Positions 1-6,937 are shown, counted from the stretch's first letter. The stretch is 10,850 nt of DNA from an uncultured Ruaniaceae bacterium (GCA_938004115.1 CALKWS010000214.1:1-10850), one strand, 5' to 3'. Program-made: numbers and translations. Notes: generated from the sequence alone by a model not told the origin.

Positions 1-43
1 CGTCGGGGCGACCGGGGCCGCATCGCCGGGGGCGACGACGGTC

Positions 44-1759
44 TCACCGCGGGGTGAGGTACCGGCCGATGTCGGCGGACAGGGCCGCCAGCCGCTCACC
101 TGCCCTGGCCCGCTCCCGGGACACGTCCCCGCCGGTCACCGGCCGCACCACCTCCAGGTAGCACTTCACCTTCGGCTCGGTGCCGCTGGGCCGCACGATC
201 ACCCGGTCCCCCTCGGCGGTGCGGAACACCAGTCCATCGGTGGGCGGCAGGTGCTCGCTGCCCAGGCTCAGGTCGGTCACCTCGGTCACCTCCGAGCCAC
301 CGAGGGACGACGGCGGATGGTCCCGTAACGCGCTCATCGCGGCGGTGATCATGGCCGAGTCCTCCACCCGCACCGACAGCGGGGCGGTGGCGTGCAGGCC
401 GTAGGTGCGGGCGATGTCGTCGAGGGCCTCGGCGATGCTGCTGCCCGCTGCCTTCAGCCGTGCGGCCAGGGCCGCGACGTGGGCTGCGGCGGTGATGCCG
501 TCCTTGTCGCGGACCGCCTCGGGGTCCACGCAGTACCCGATCGCCTCCTCGTACCCGAACACCAGGCCCGGGGTCCGGGCGATCCACTTGAACCCGGTCA
601 GGGTGGTCACGTGCGCCAGGCCGTGGGCGCTCGCGATCGGGGCCAGGATCTGGGAGGAGACCACCGAGGACGCCAACGCCGCACCCGGGCGGCCGTTCAC
701 GGTCGCGGCGATCTGCTCCCCGAGCAGTGCCCCGACCTCGTCGCCGCTCAGTTGCCGCCAGCCGCCCTGCGCGTCGGGGACGGCCACCGAGCATCGGTCC
801 GCATCGGGGTCGTTGGCGATGATCAGGTCGGCGTCCACCGCGGTCGCGGTGCGCATCGCCAGGTCCAGCGCTCCGGGTTCCTCGGGGTTGGGGAAGGTGA
901 CCGTGGGGAACTCCGGGTCCGGGTCGGCCTGCTCGGGGACCACGTGCACGTCGGTGAACCCGGCGCGGGCCAGTACGTCGGTGGCGATCCGTCCGCCCAC
1001 GCCGTGCAAGGAGGTGAGCACCACCCGCAGTTGCCGCGGCCCGGCGGGCACCGTGGACACCGCGCGGTCGATGTACGCCCCCGCCAGGTCGGAGCCGAGG
1101 TGACGGATCCGGCCCCCGGCACGCTCGGCGTCGGCCGCGGTGCGGGGCACGGCGGCTACCGCTGGCACAGCGGCGATGTGCGCGGCGATCCGGGCGTCGG
1201 CCGGGGGCACGATCTGCACCCCGGCCCCGTCGCCGCTCTCGATGCGCCCGCCCAGGTACACCTTGTACCCGTTGTCCTGCGGGGGGTTGTGGGAGGCGGT
1301 GACCATCACCCCCGCGTCGGCCCGCAACTGGCGCACCGCGAACGCGAGCAGCGGGGTGGGGCACGGGCCGGGCAGCACCAGGGCCTCACCGCCGGCCCCG
1401 GCGACCACGTCGGCGGTATCCGCAGCGAACTGGGCCGACCGGTGCCGGGCGTCGTACCCGATCACCACCCGCGGACCGTCCTGCAGGCGTTCGTTCAGGT
1501 ACGCCATCAGCCCGGCGGCCGCGCGGATCACCACGGCACGGTTCATCCGGTTCGGTCCTGCGCCCAGCGCGCCCCGCAGACCGGCGGTGCCGAACTGCAG
1601 CATGCCCGCGAACCGGTCCCGCAACTCCGCCAGCGCCTGCTGCCCATCACCGGCGGCCGTCAGCAGGCGGCGCAATTCGTCGGCGTCGCCGGGGTCGGGG
1701 TCGTCCTCCACCCAGGCGCGCACCTGCGCCAGCAGGGCCTCATCTGCCACGCTGCTCAT
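44..1759 (-). CDS. pmmB: Phospho-sugar mutase, PGM2/PmmB type (phosphoglucomutase / phosphomannomutase / phosphopentomutase)
   Basis: A 571-residue cytoplasmic enzyme of the alpha-D-phosphohexomutase superfamily, which moves a phosphate between C1 and C6 (or C5) of a sugar phosphate. All four signature loops are visible: FGTAGLRG at about 56-63, the phosphoserine loop TASHNP at 154-159 (catalytic Ser156), the Mg-binding loop DPDADR at 317-322, and the phosphate-binding loop RPSGTEPK at 523-530. The sugar-specificity loop reads GYEEAIG (402-408), the form found in PGM2-like members rather than GEMSGH-type PMM/PGM. The start is the ATG at 1759, preceded by GGAGGAAGGGG; an in-frame GTG at 1783 would add eight residues that are really the Shine-Dalgarno region. 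It lies 60 bases downstream of the purine nucleoside phosphorylase gene on the same strand, so a pentose-1-phosphate substrate is plausible. M. tuberculosis deoD-pmmB has the same pairing. Family is certain; substrate is inferred. Confidence 0.93.
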   Translation of the reverse strand: MSSVADEALLAQVRAWVEDDPDPGDADELRRLLTAAGDGQQALAELRDRFAGMLQFGTAGLRGALGAGPNRMNRAVVIRAAAGLMAYLNERLQDGPRVVIGYDARHRSAQFAADTADVVAGAGGEALVLPGPCPTPLLAFAVRQLRADAGVMVTASHNPPQDNGYKVYLGGRIESGDGAGVQIVPPADARIAAHIAAVPAVAAVPRTAADAERAGGRIRHLGSDLAGAYIDRAVSTVPAGPRQLRVVLTSLHGVGGRIATDVLARAGFTDVHVVPEQADPDPEFPTVTFPNPEEPGALDLAMRTATAVDADLIIANDPDADRCSVAVPDAQGGWRQLSGDEVGALLGEQIAATVNGRPGAALASSVVSSQILAPIASAHGLAHVTTLTGFKWIARTPGLVFGYEEAIGYCVDPEAVRDKDGITAAAHVAALAARLKAAGSSIAEALDDIARTYGLHATAPLSVRVEDSAMITAAMSALRDHPPSSLGGSEVTEVTDLSLGSEHLPPTDGLVFRTAEGDRVIVRPSGTEPKVKCYLEVVRPVTGGDVSRERARAGERLAALSADIGRYLTPR

Positions 1760-1819
1760 CGCCGTCGTCCCCTTCCTCCTCACGGCCCGCCGGGGCGATA
1801 CCCGAGACCTGTCCCAGGG

Positions 1820-2716
1820 TTATTCCAGGATCTTCTGCACGATCGCGCTCAGCAGCGCGCTGATCCGCGGGCCGGCCTCCCGGCCCGCGGCGATCACCTC
1901 CGCGTGCGACAACGGTTGCGGGGACACCCCGGCCGCGAGGTTGGTGACCAGCGAGATGCCGAGGACCTGCATCCCGGCTTCCCGTGCGGCGATCGCCTCC
2001 AGCGCGGTGGACATCCCCACCAGATCGGCGCCCAGCCGCTTGGCCATCTGCACCTCGGCGGGCGTCTCGTAGTGCGGTCCGGGGAACTGGGCGTACACCC
2101 CCTCGGGCAACTCCGGGTCCACCGTGTGGGCGATGGCCCGCAGCCGGGGGGAGTACAGGTCGGTCAGATCCACGAAGTTGGCGCCCTCCAGCGGGGAGGT
2201 GGCGGTCAGGTTCAGGTGGTCGTTGATGAGCACGGCCGAGCCCGGTACCCACTCCCGGTGCAACCCGCCGGCCCCGTTGGTCAGCACCACGGTCTGCGCC
2301 CCGGCCGCTGCGGCGGTGCGCACCGGATGGGCCACCGCGCGCACTCCGCGGCCCTCGTAGTAATGCGTACGTGCCCCCAGCACCAGCGCGTGCTTGGTGC
2401 CGGTGGGCGTGGGGACCTGCACCGCGCGGAGCGTTCCGCGGTGCCCCGGGACCCCGGAGACACTGAACCCGGGGATGTCCCCGGCGTCCACGGTGGCCAC
2501 GGTCTGCCCGAGCAGATCCGCGGCCTCCGCCCAGCCCGAGCCCAGCACCAGGGCGATGTCGTACCGGGGTACCCCGGTGGCCTCGGCCAGCGCTTCGGCG
2601 GCGTCCGCGGCGATGGTGGTCGGGTCGGTCGTGTCCGCGTCGGTTCCGGTCCCGCCGGTACGGCCGGTCAGCCGGGAGGGGGACGCGCTCCCGGCGGGGT
2701 CGATGGGTGTGTGCAC
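1820..2716 (-). CDS. deoD: Purine nucleoside phosphorylase (trimeric, PNP/MTAP family)
   Basis: A 298-residue cytoplasmic enzyme that cleaves purine (deoxy)nucleosides with phosphate to free base and (deoxy)ribose-1-phosphate. Recognisable segments are the phosphate loop VLGSGW (57-62), GHRG (91-94), RTHYYEGRG (116-124), TNGAGGL (146-152), PGPHYETPAEV (212-222), GMSTALEAIAARE (234-246) and VTNLAAG (257-263), whose Asn259 sits where family members bind the purine. The first 35 residues or so are a Ser/Thr/Asp/Gly-rich extension without conserved sequence. The start is GTG 2716: no good Shine-Dalgarno lies upstream, but TAGGTT ends 7 bases before it, which suggests a leaderless mRNA. Stop is TAA. 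It is the first gene of a minus-strand pair with the phosphosugar mutase and is divergent from lpdA. The symbol follows M. tuberculosis usage; this is not the hexameric E. coli DeoD family. Confidence 0.94.
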   Translation of the reverse strand: MHTPIDPAGSASPSRLTGRTGGTGTDADTTDPTTIAADAAEALAEATGVPRYDIALVLGSGWAEAADLLGQTVATVDAGDIPGFSVSGVPGHRGTLRAVQVPTPTGTKHALVLGARTHYYEGRGVRAVAHPVRTAAAAGAQTVVLTNGAGGLHREWVPGSAVLINDHLNLTATSPLEGANFVDLTDLYSPRLRAIAHTVDPELPEGVYAQFPGPHYETPAEVQMAKRLGADLVGMSTALEAIAAREAGMQVLGISLVTNLAAGVSPQPLSHAEVIAAGREAGPRISALLSAIVQKILE

Positions 2717-2723
2717 GCCCTAG

Positions 2724-2729
2724 AACCTA
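2724..2729 (-). promoter_or_regulatory. Putative -10 box (TAGGTT) for the purine nucleoside phosphorylase gene
   Basis: Read on the minus strand, TAGGTT fits the actinobacterial -10 pattern TANNNT and ends 7 bases before the GTG start at 2716, so transcription would begin at or next to the start codon (leaderless mRNA). No convincing -35 hexamer is seen 16-18 bases upstream. Inferred from spacing only. Confidence 0.4.
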
Positions 2730-2832
2730 CTCCGAACCGCGCGCACGGTCTGCCCGACACGGTCGCCCAGGTCCGGCGGGCGGCGCAGGAGGCGGTGTGG
2801 TGCGTGGTACCGGCTGCCACCGCCGGGGCGTC

Positions 2833-2860
2833 TTGCCCGGGTCCGGGGAGGCGGCACAAT
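2833..2860 (+). promoter_or_regulatory. Possible lpdA promoter overlapping its ATG (TTGCCC - 16 bp - CACAAT)
   Basis: TTGCCC (2833-2838) and CACAAT (2855-2860) are 16 bases apart, and CACAAT ends 7 bases before a GTG at 2868 in frame with lpdA. If used, the mRNA would be leaderless from GTG 2868. A competing reading is the Shine-Dalgarno GGAGG (2847-2851), 7 bases before ATG 2859. Both signals cannot serve the same transcript, since the promoter overlaps the ATG. Confidence 0.25.
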
Positions 2861-4322
2861 GGCCTTCGTGACTTCCAACGTGCCCCCGACGCCCGATCTG
2901 CCCACCGGTGTACGACGCTCCACCACCCGCGAAGGTAGCCGGGTGGTCATCATCGGTGGCGGGCCCGGCGGTTACGAGGCGGCGCTGGTGGCTGCACAGC
3001 TCGGGGCCTCGGTGACCCTGATCGAGCGCCAGGGGCTGGGCGGCTCGGCGGTGCTGACCGACGTGGTCCCCTCCAAGACGCTCATCGCCACCGCCGAGTG
3101 GATGACCCTGACCGAGAGTTCCCGGGAGCTGGGCATCCGGCCCACCGGCGGGCACGACGGCTCCCTGGAGGTGGACCTGGATCAGGTGAACCAGCGGGTG
3201 CTGCGCCTCGCCGGCGCCCAGAGCCGGGACATCCGCGCCCGGCTGCAGCGGGAGGGCATCACGCTGGTGGACGGCACCGGCCGCCTGGACGGCCCCGGTG
3301 CGGTGATCGCCCGCACCGAGGAGGGTGAGCATCGTTTCGGTGCCGATGTGATCCTGGTGGCCACCGGCGCCCGGCCGCGGGTGCTACCCACCGCCGAACC
3401 GGACGGGGAACGCATCCTCACCTGGACGCAGATGTACAACCTGAGCGACCCGCTGGAGAAGCTCATCGTGGTGGGGTCCGGGGTCACCGGTGCGGAGTTC
3501 GCCGGGGCCTACAACGCCCTCGGCATCCCGGTGGTGCTGGTGTCCAGCCGCGACCGGGTGCTACCGGGGGAGGACGCCGACGCCGCCGAGCTGATCGAGA
3601 ACGTGTTCCGACGCCGGGGCATGGACGTGATGTCCCGCTCCCGGGCCGCCGCGGTGCGCCGGGTGGGTGACGGGGTGGAGGTGGACCTCACCGACGGGCA
3701 AACGATCACCGGCTCCCACTGCCTGCTCGCGGTGGGCGGGGTGCCCAACAGCGAGAACCTGGGGCTGGAGGAAGCCGGGGTGAGCACCACCGAGTCCGGG
3801 CACATCGAGGTGGACCGGGTCTCGCGCACCACGGTCCGCGGGGTCTACGCCGCCGGGGACGTCACCGGGCTGCTGCCGCTCGCCTCGGTGGCGGCGATGC
3901 AGGGCCGGATCGCGATGTGGCACTCCCTGGGAGACGCGGTGGCGCCGCTGGACCTGCGGATGGTCTCGGCGAACATCTTCACCGCCCCCGAGATCGCCAC
4001 CGTGGGGATCCCCGAGCGCGCCATCACCGACCAGGAGGTCAACGGCCTGGTCACCATGCTGCCGCTGGCACGCAATCCGCGGGCCAAGATGCAGGGCATC
4101 AACGAGGGATTCATCAAGATCTTCTCCCACCGCTCCTCCGGTCTGGTGCTCGGCGGGGTGGTCGTGGCGCCCCGGGCCAGCGAACTGATCTTCCCGATCA
4201 CCCTCGCCGTCAACCACCGGCTCACCGTCGATGAGGTCGCCGCCGCGTTCACGATCTACCCCTCCCTGTCCGGCTCGATCGCCGAGGCGGCGCGGGTGCT
4301 GCACACCGGCCCGGTGGGCTGA
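2859..4322 (+). CDS. lpdA: LpdA-type flavoprotein disulfide reductase homologue, probable NAD(P)H:quinone reductase
   Basis: A 487-residue two-dinucleotide-fold flavoprotein. The N-terminal FAD site is GGGPGGYE (33-40), the NAD(P) site is VVGSGVTGAEF (204-214), and the second FAD contact is YAAGDVTG (330-337), followed by a C-terminal dimerisation domain. Dihydrolipoamide dehydrogenases have CxxxxC before PSK; here the segment is GGSAVLTDVVPSK (61-73) with no cysteine. The C-terminal catalytic His of the HP motif is Tyr (IYPSLSG, 467-473). Both losses match the M. tuberculosis LpdA (Rv3303c) group, which reduces quinones with NAD(P)H and does not act in pyruvate dehydrogenase. The chosen start, ATG 2859, has GGAGG 7 bases upstream; GTG 2868 is a serious alternative. 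Either way about 24-27 poorly conserved residues precede the FAD motif. It is divergent from the purine salvage pair. Confidence 0.92.
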   Translation: MAFVTSNVPPTPDLPTGVRRSTTREGSRVVIIGGGPGGYEAALVAAQLGASVTLIERQGLGGSAVLTDVVPSKTLIATAEWMTLTESSRELGIRPTGGHDGSLEVDLDQVNQRVLRLAGAQSRDIRARLQREGITLVDGTGRLDGPGAVIARTEEGEHRFGADVILVATGARPRVLPTAEPDGERILTWTQMYNLSDPLEKLIVVGSGVTGAEFAGAYNALGIPVVLVSSRDRVLPGEDADAAELIENVFRRRGMDVMSRSRAAAVRRVGDGVEVDLTDGQTITGSHCLLAVGGVPNSENLGLEEAGVSTTESGHIEVDRVSRTTVRGVYAAGDVTGLLPLASVAAMQGRIAMWHSLGDAVAPLDLRMVSANIFTAPEIATVGIPERAITDQEVNGLVTMLPLARNPRAKMQGINEGFIKIFSHRSSGLVLGGVVVAPRASELIFPITLAVNHRLTVDEVAAAFTIYPSLSGSIAEAARVLHTGPVG

Positions 4323-4411
4323 GGCGCCCCGGTGTTACGCCCGCCGCCCTCGGGAGCATCGGCCGGTGCCGACCATCGCCGCCCGCCAGGTCGGACCACC
4401 GCCGTAACCTC

Positions 4412-4417
4412 TAGGCT
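4412..4417 (+). promoter_or_regulatory. Putative -10 box (TAGGCT) for dapE
   Basis: TAGGCT fits TANNNT and ends 6 bases before the dapE ATG at 4424, which lacks a clear Shine-Dalgarno, so a leaderless mRNA is likely. A second candidate, TAACCT, lies just upstream at 4405-4410. No strong -35 element is visible. Confidence 0.4.
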
Positions 4418-4423
4418 CGGTCC

Positions 4424-5566
4424 ATGGAGCCACTGAGCGCGCCCCGCACCGAGCCGGCGGACGCGGTCCTGCCGAACCTCGTGAGCTCCGACGTCGTCGA
4501 CCTCACCCAGGAACTGTGCGACATCCACTCGGTCTCCGGAGCCGAAGGCCCGCTCGCGGACGCGATCGAGGCGGCGCTGCGCGCCTACGGGCACCTGCAG
4601 GTACTGCGGTGCGGCAACACCGTGCTCGCCCGCACCGACCTGGGCCGGGCCCAGCGGGTGATCGTCGCCGGGCACCTGGACACCGTCCCGGTAGCCGGCA
4701 ACCTGCCCACCCGGCGCCAGCACGACGCCGCCGGTGCCGAGTGGCTCTGGGGCAGGGGCACGGTGGACATGAAGGGCGGCGTAGCCGTCGCACTGCACCT
4801 GGCCGCGTCCCTGACCGCACCGTCCAGGGACGTCACCTGGATCTTCTACGACAACGAGGAGGTCGCCGCCGACCTCAACGGGTTGAACCAGGTCGCCGCG
4901 GACCACCCGGACTGGCTGCGGGCGGACCTCGCGGTGCTCGCCGAACCCACTGCGGCCGGGGTCGAGGCCGGATGCAACGGCAGCCTGCACGTGCAGGTGA
5001 CCACCCGCGGGGTGGCGGCCCACTCGGCCCGATCCTGGGTTGGCAGCAACGCCATCCACGAGATGGCCCAGGTGCTGAACCGGTTGAACGGGTACGACCC
5101 GGCGCAGGTGCAGATCGACGGCCTCACCTACCGCGAGGGGCTGAACGCCGTGCGCATCGGCGGCGGCATCGCCGGCAACGTGATTCCCGATGAGGCGACC
5201 GTGCAGGTGAACTACCGGTTCGCCCCGGACAAGAACGAGGCCGCCGCGCTGGCACACCTGCGCGAGGTGTTCGACGGGTTCGAGCTGACGATGGTCGATT
5301 CCTCCCCGCCGGCCCCGCCGGCGCTGCACCATCCGGTGACCGCCGATTTCACCCGAGCGGTCACCGCGCACACCGGCGCGCCGGTGTCCGCCAAGCAGGG
5401 GTGGACCGACGTGGCCCGGTTCGCGGCGCTGGGTGTCCCGGCGGTGAACTTCGGACCGGGTGACCCCCTGCTCGCCCACGCCGACGACGAGGCGGTGCCG
5501 ACCCAGCAGATCCGGGTGCACGCCGAGGCGTTGCGATCGTGGTTGAGTACCCGTGGGGGCCCGTGA
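4424..5566 (+). CDS. dapE: Succinyl-diaminopimelate desuccinylase (M20 metallopeptidase family)
   Basis: A 380-residue cytoplasmic di-zinc hydrolase that removes succinate from N-succinyl-LL-diaminopimelate, the penultimate stage of the succinylase route to meso-diaminopimelate (peptidoglycan) and lysine. M20 landmarks are in order: GHLDTVPV (His84 metal ligand, Asp86 catalytic), GTVDMKGG (Asp115 bridging), YDNEEV (Glu145 catalytic base, Glu146 ligand), AEPT (Glu174 ligand) and LLAHADDE (His352 ligand). The dimerisation domain lies between about 185 and 295. Length fits the Gram-positive DapE subfamily. ATG 4424 is the only sensible start and is probably leaderless. The gene is followed immediately by a LOG-family gene, an order also seen in actinobacteria such as M. 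tuberculosis (Rv1202, Rv1205 nearby), which supports DapE over other M20 amidohydrolases. DapD is not in this window. Confidence 0.9.
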   Translation: MEPLSAPRTEPADAVLPNLVSSDVVDLTQELCDIHSVSGAEGPLADAIEAALRAYGHLQVLRCGNTVLARTDLGRAQRVIVAGHLDTVPVAGNLPTRRQHDAAGAEWLWGRGTVDMKGGVAVALHLAASLTAPSRDVTWIFYDNEEVAADLNGLNQVAADHPDWLRADLAVLAEPTAAGVEAGCNGSLHVQVTTRGVAAHSARSWVGSNAIHEMAQVLNRLNGYDPAQVQIDGLTYREGLNAVRIGGGIAGNVIPDEATVQVNYRFAPDKNEAAALAHLREVFDGFELTMVDSSPPAPPALHHPVTADFTRAVTAHTGAPVSAKQGWTDVARFAALGVPAVNFGPGDPLLAHADDEAVPTQQIRVHAEALRSWLSTRGGP

Positions 5567-5664
5567 CCACTCCAGCGGCGCCGGCGGCCGGCGGGCACGC
5601 CCCGACCGCCCGGCCCCGCAGTCCCCGCACGACCAACCCGAGCCAGTGGAGGGCACGCCGATGA
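5563..5664 (+). CDS. Possible 33-codon linker ORF overlapping dapE and the LOG gene at both ends
   Basis: A GTG at 5563 overlaps the dapE stop (GTGA), and the frame ends in a TGA at 5662-5664 that overlaps the ATG of the next gene (ATGA). The predicted peptide is rich in Pro, Ala, Thr and Arg (six Arg, six Pro), with a basic end QWRARR; it has no membrane segment or recognised domain. The arrangement would couple translation from dapE into the LOG gene, with the Shine-Dalgarno GGAGGG of the latter inside this ORF. It may be only a chance reading frame in GC-rich DNA, where long open frames are common. Confidence 0.22.
   Translation: MTTPAAPAAGGHAPTARPRSPRTTNPSQWRARR
5648..5653 (+). promoter_or_regulatory. 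Ribosome binding site GGAGGG of the LOG-family gene
   Basis: GGAGGG lies 7 bases before ATG 5661. It decides the start of the LOG-family gene against an in-frame GTG at 5553, which would add 36 residues and overlap the end of dapE. Confidence 0.7.
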
Positions 5665-6473
5665 GGAGCAAGAACAGCGGCCGCCGCGACGAGTACCGCA
5701 AGGGACCGATCCGGTTGCGCGGTCGGCACATCCCGGAGAAGACCACCGACGAGCGGCTGCTGGAGTGGACCGGACGAGACGCGGACTGGGTGCACACCGA
5801 TCCCTGGCGGGTGATGCGCATCCAGGCGGAGTTCGTGGAGGGCTTCGGTGCGTTGGCGGAACTGGGACCGGCGATCAGCGTGTTCGGCTCGGCCCGGTTC
5901 GAGGAGTCCAACCCGTACTACGAACTGGGGGTGCAGGTCGCCGAGGAACTGGTCAAGGCGGGGTTCGCGGTGATCACCGGCGGCGGACCCGGGGTGATGG
6001 AGGCGGCGAACAAGGGCGCCAAGAACCGTGAGGGCACCTCGGTGGGCCTGGGCATCGAGTTGCCCTTCGAACAGGGCATGAACGATCACGTGGACCTCGG
6101 GGTGCACTTCCGCTACTTCTTCGCCCGCAAGACGATGTTCGTCAAGTATGCCCAGGGGTTCATCGTGCTCCCCGGCGGATACGGCACCCTGGACGAGTTG
6201 TTCGAGGCGCTCACCCTGGTCCAGACCGGGAAGGTCAAGCGCTTCCCGATCGTGCTGATGGGCACCGAGTTCTGGGCCGACCTGCTCGGCTGGCTGCGTA
6301 GGACGCTGGTGTCATACGGCACCATCGCCGCCGCGGACGTGGACCTGGTGCAACTGACCGATGACCCGGCCGAGGCGGTCCGGATGGTGATCGAGGCCAA
6401 CCACCACCGGCGCCGCGCCGAGGCGGACGCCCAGCGGCAGGCCGAGGACCAGGGCAGGGGCCGGCCGGAATGA
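5661..6473 (+). CDS. LOG-family protein (TIGR00730), nucleoside-5'-monophosphate phosphoribohydrolase
   Basis: A 270-residue Rossmann-fold protein of the LOG family (Lonely Guy-like). Characterised members hydrolyse nucleoside or cytokinin-riboside 5'-monophosphates to free base and ribose-5-phosphate. The two defining motifs are present: GGGPGVMEAAN (107-117) and PGGYGTLDE (171-179), with the glutamate and glycines of the phosphoribosyl and base site, plus RKTMF (156-160). A conserved actinobacterial N-terminal part, with KGPIRLRG and DWVHTDPWR (42-50), precedes the fold; the last 25 residues are a charged tail rich in Arg, Gln and Glu. The ATG at 5661 has an ideal Shine-Dalgarno. It follows dapE by 94 bases and is probably cotranscribed with it. 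Physiological substrate is unknown; a general house-cleaning or purine-salvage role is as likely as cytokinin production. Confidence 0.9.
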   Translation: MRSKNSGRRDEYRKGPIRLRGRHIPEKTTDERLLEWTGRDADWVHTDPWRVMRIQAEFVEGFGALAELGPAISVFGSARFEESNPYYELGVQVAEELVKAGFAVITGGGPGVMEAANKGAKNREGTSVGLGIELPFEQGMNDHVDLGVHFRYFFARKTMFVKYAQGFIVLPGGYGTLDELFEALTLVQTGKVKRFPIVLMGTEFWADLLGWLRRTLVSYGTIAAADVDLVQLTDDPAEAVRMVIEANHHRRRAEADAQRQAEDQGRGRPE

Positions 6474-6480
6474 GGCCGGC
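6460..6480 (+). terminator. GC-rich hairpin spanning the LOG gene stop codon
   Basis: GCCGGCC (6460-6466) and GGCCGGC (6474-6480) form a perfect 7-bp all-GC stem around a 7-base loop that contains the TGA stop (6471-6473). There is no T tract, as is usual for actinobacterial hairpins. It could be a terminator or an mRNA 3' end stabiliser. In 72%-range GC DNA, chance palindromes of this size occur. Confidence 0.35.
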
Positions 6481-6510
6481 GCCGCCCACGGCCCCGGGCA
6501 CCGTTCCGCG

Positions 6511-6795
6511 GTGAGCTGGGTCAGCCCGGTCACGGGCGTTTTCGCCCTGGCGATCGGGGCGGTGCTGGTGGTGGCGTGGCTGGCGTCCACCGGCAGGATG
6601 CCCTTGGCCTGGCCGCCGGAGCACCGCCCGGACACCCCGGTGGCATCCCCTTCTTCAGATGCTGCCGCCGATCCTGGCATAGAATGGGAGGACACGATCC
6701 AGAACCGCACACCCGGGACGACCCCGGACGTCCGGTTCGATCCCACTCGACCACAGGAGCATGCACATGGCCGCCATGAAGCCCAGAACCGGTGA
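6511..6795 (+). CDS. Small one-pass membrane protein ORF, doubtful or degenerate
   Basis: A 94-codon frame starting at GTG 6511. Residues about 8-27 (TGVFALAIGAVLVVAWLAST) form one convincing hydrophobic helix near the N terminus, followed by a short basic patch and a polar tail rich in Pro, Asp and Thr with no recognised domain. No Shine-Dalgarno is seen. The tail runs across a strong -10 box (6680-6685), through the leader of the DUF3117 gene, and 29 bases into that gene in another frame, so the C-terminal half looks non-coding. In other actinobacteria I recall a TM plus DivIVA-domain protein in this neighbourhood; this ORF could be its remnant, but no DivIVA sequence is visible. Not recognised with confidence. 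Confidence 0.4.
   Translation: MSWVSPVTGVFALAIGAVLVVAWLASTGRMPLAWPPEHRPDTPVASPSSDAAADPGIEWEDTIQNRTPGTTPDVRFDPTRPQEHAHGRHEAQNR
6680..6685 (+). promoter_or_regulatory. Strong -10 box (TAGAAT) upstream of the DUF3117 gene
   Basis: TAGAAT matches the -10 consensus TATAAT at five of six positions and stands out in this GC-rich DNA. Transcription would begin near 6692, giving a leader of about 75 bases before ATG 6767. No clear -35 hexamer is seen at 16-18 bases upstream. It would serve DUF3117 and, 3 bases further on, pepA. Confidence 0.5.
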
Positions 6796-6934
6796 CGGAC
6801 CGCTCGAGGTCACCAAGGAGGGGCGCGGGATCATCATGAGAGTCCCGCTCGAAGGCGGCGGCCGGCTCGTCGTTGAACTCAACGCGGACGAGGCGTCGGA
6901 CCTGTCCAACGCGCTGAGCGCGGTCACCGACTGA
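6767..6934 (+). CDS. DUF3117 domain-containing small protein
   Basis: A 55-residue protein that is almost entirely the DUF3117 domain, a family restricted to actinobacteria (M. tuberculosis Rv1211 is a member). Recognisable segments are MAAMKPRTGDGPLEV (1-15), TKEGRGIIMRVPLEGGGRLV (16-35) and a short acidic helix EASDLSNAL. No signal peptide, membrane segment or cysteine is present, so it is presumably cytosolic. Its function is unknown. AGGAG (6755-6759) lies 7 bases before ATG 6767; ATG 6761 is in frame but too close to that site. It has its own strong -10 box at 6680-6685, and pepA begins 3 bases after its stop, so the two genes should be cotranscribed. Confidence 0.92.
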   Translation: MAAMKPRTGDGPLEVTKEGRGIIMRVPLEGGGRLVVELNADEASDLSNALSAVTD

Positions 6935-6937
6935 CCG

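Noticed and set aside
1..57. A possible 3' end of a plus-strand gene (open from base 1 to a TGA at 55-57)
   Set aside because: Only 18 codons are visible and they overlap the mutase end; this cannot be told from chance.
392..2938. An 848-codon open frame on the plus strand opposite the mutase and phosphorylase genes
   Set aside because: It is low-complexity Gly/Arg/His/Pro sequence antisense to two genes with complete family motifs; long antisense frames are expected at this GC content.
4358..4375. A short stem TCGGC-CGGT-GCCGA after lpdA
   Set aside because: Five base pairs in GC-rich DNA is within chance expectation, and no other terminator feature is seen.
5553..5660. An upstream GTG start for the LOG-family gene
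   Set aside because: It has no Shine-Dalgarno and overlaps dapE; ATG 5661 has GGAGGG at 7 bases.
4256..5911. A 551-codon minus-strand frame across dapE and the LOG gene
   Set aside because: It has no recognisable domain, and it lies opposite dapE, whose metal ligands are all intact.
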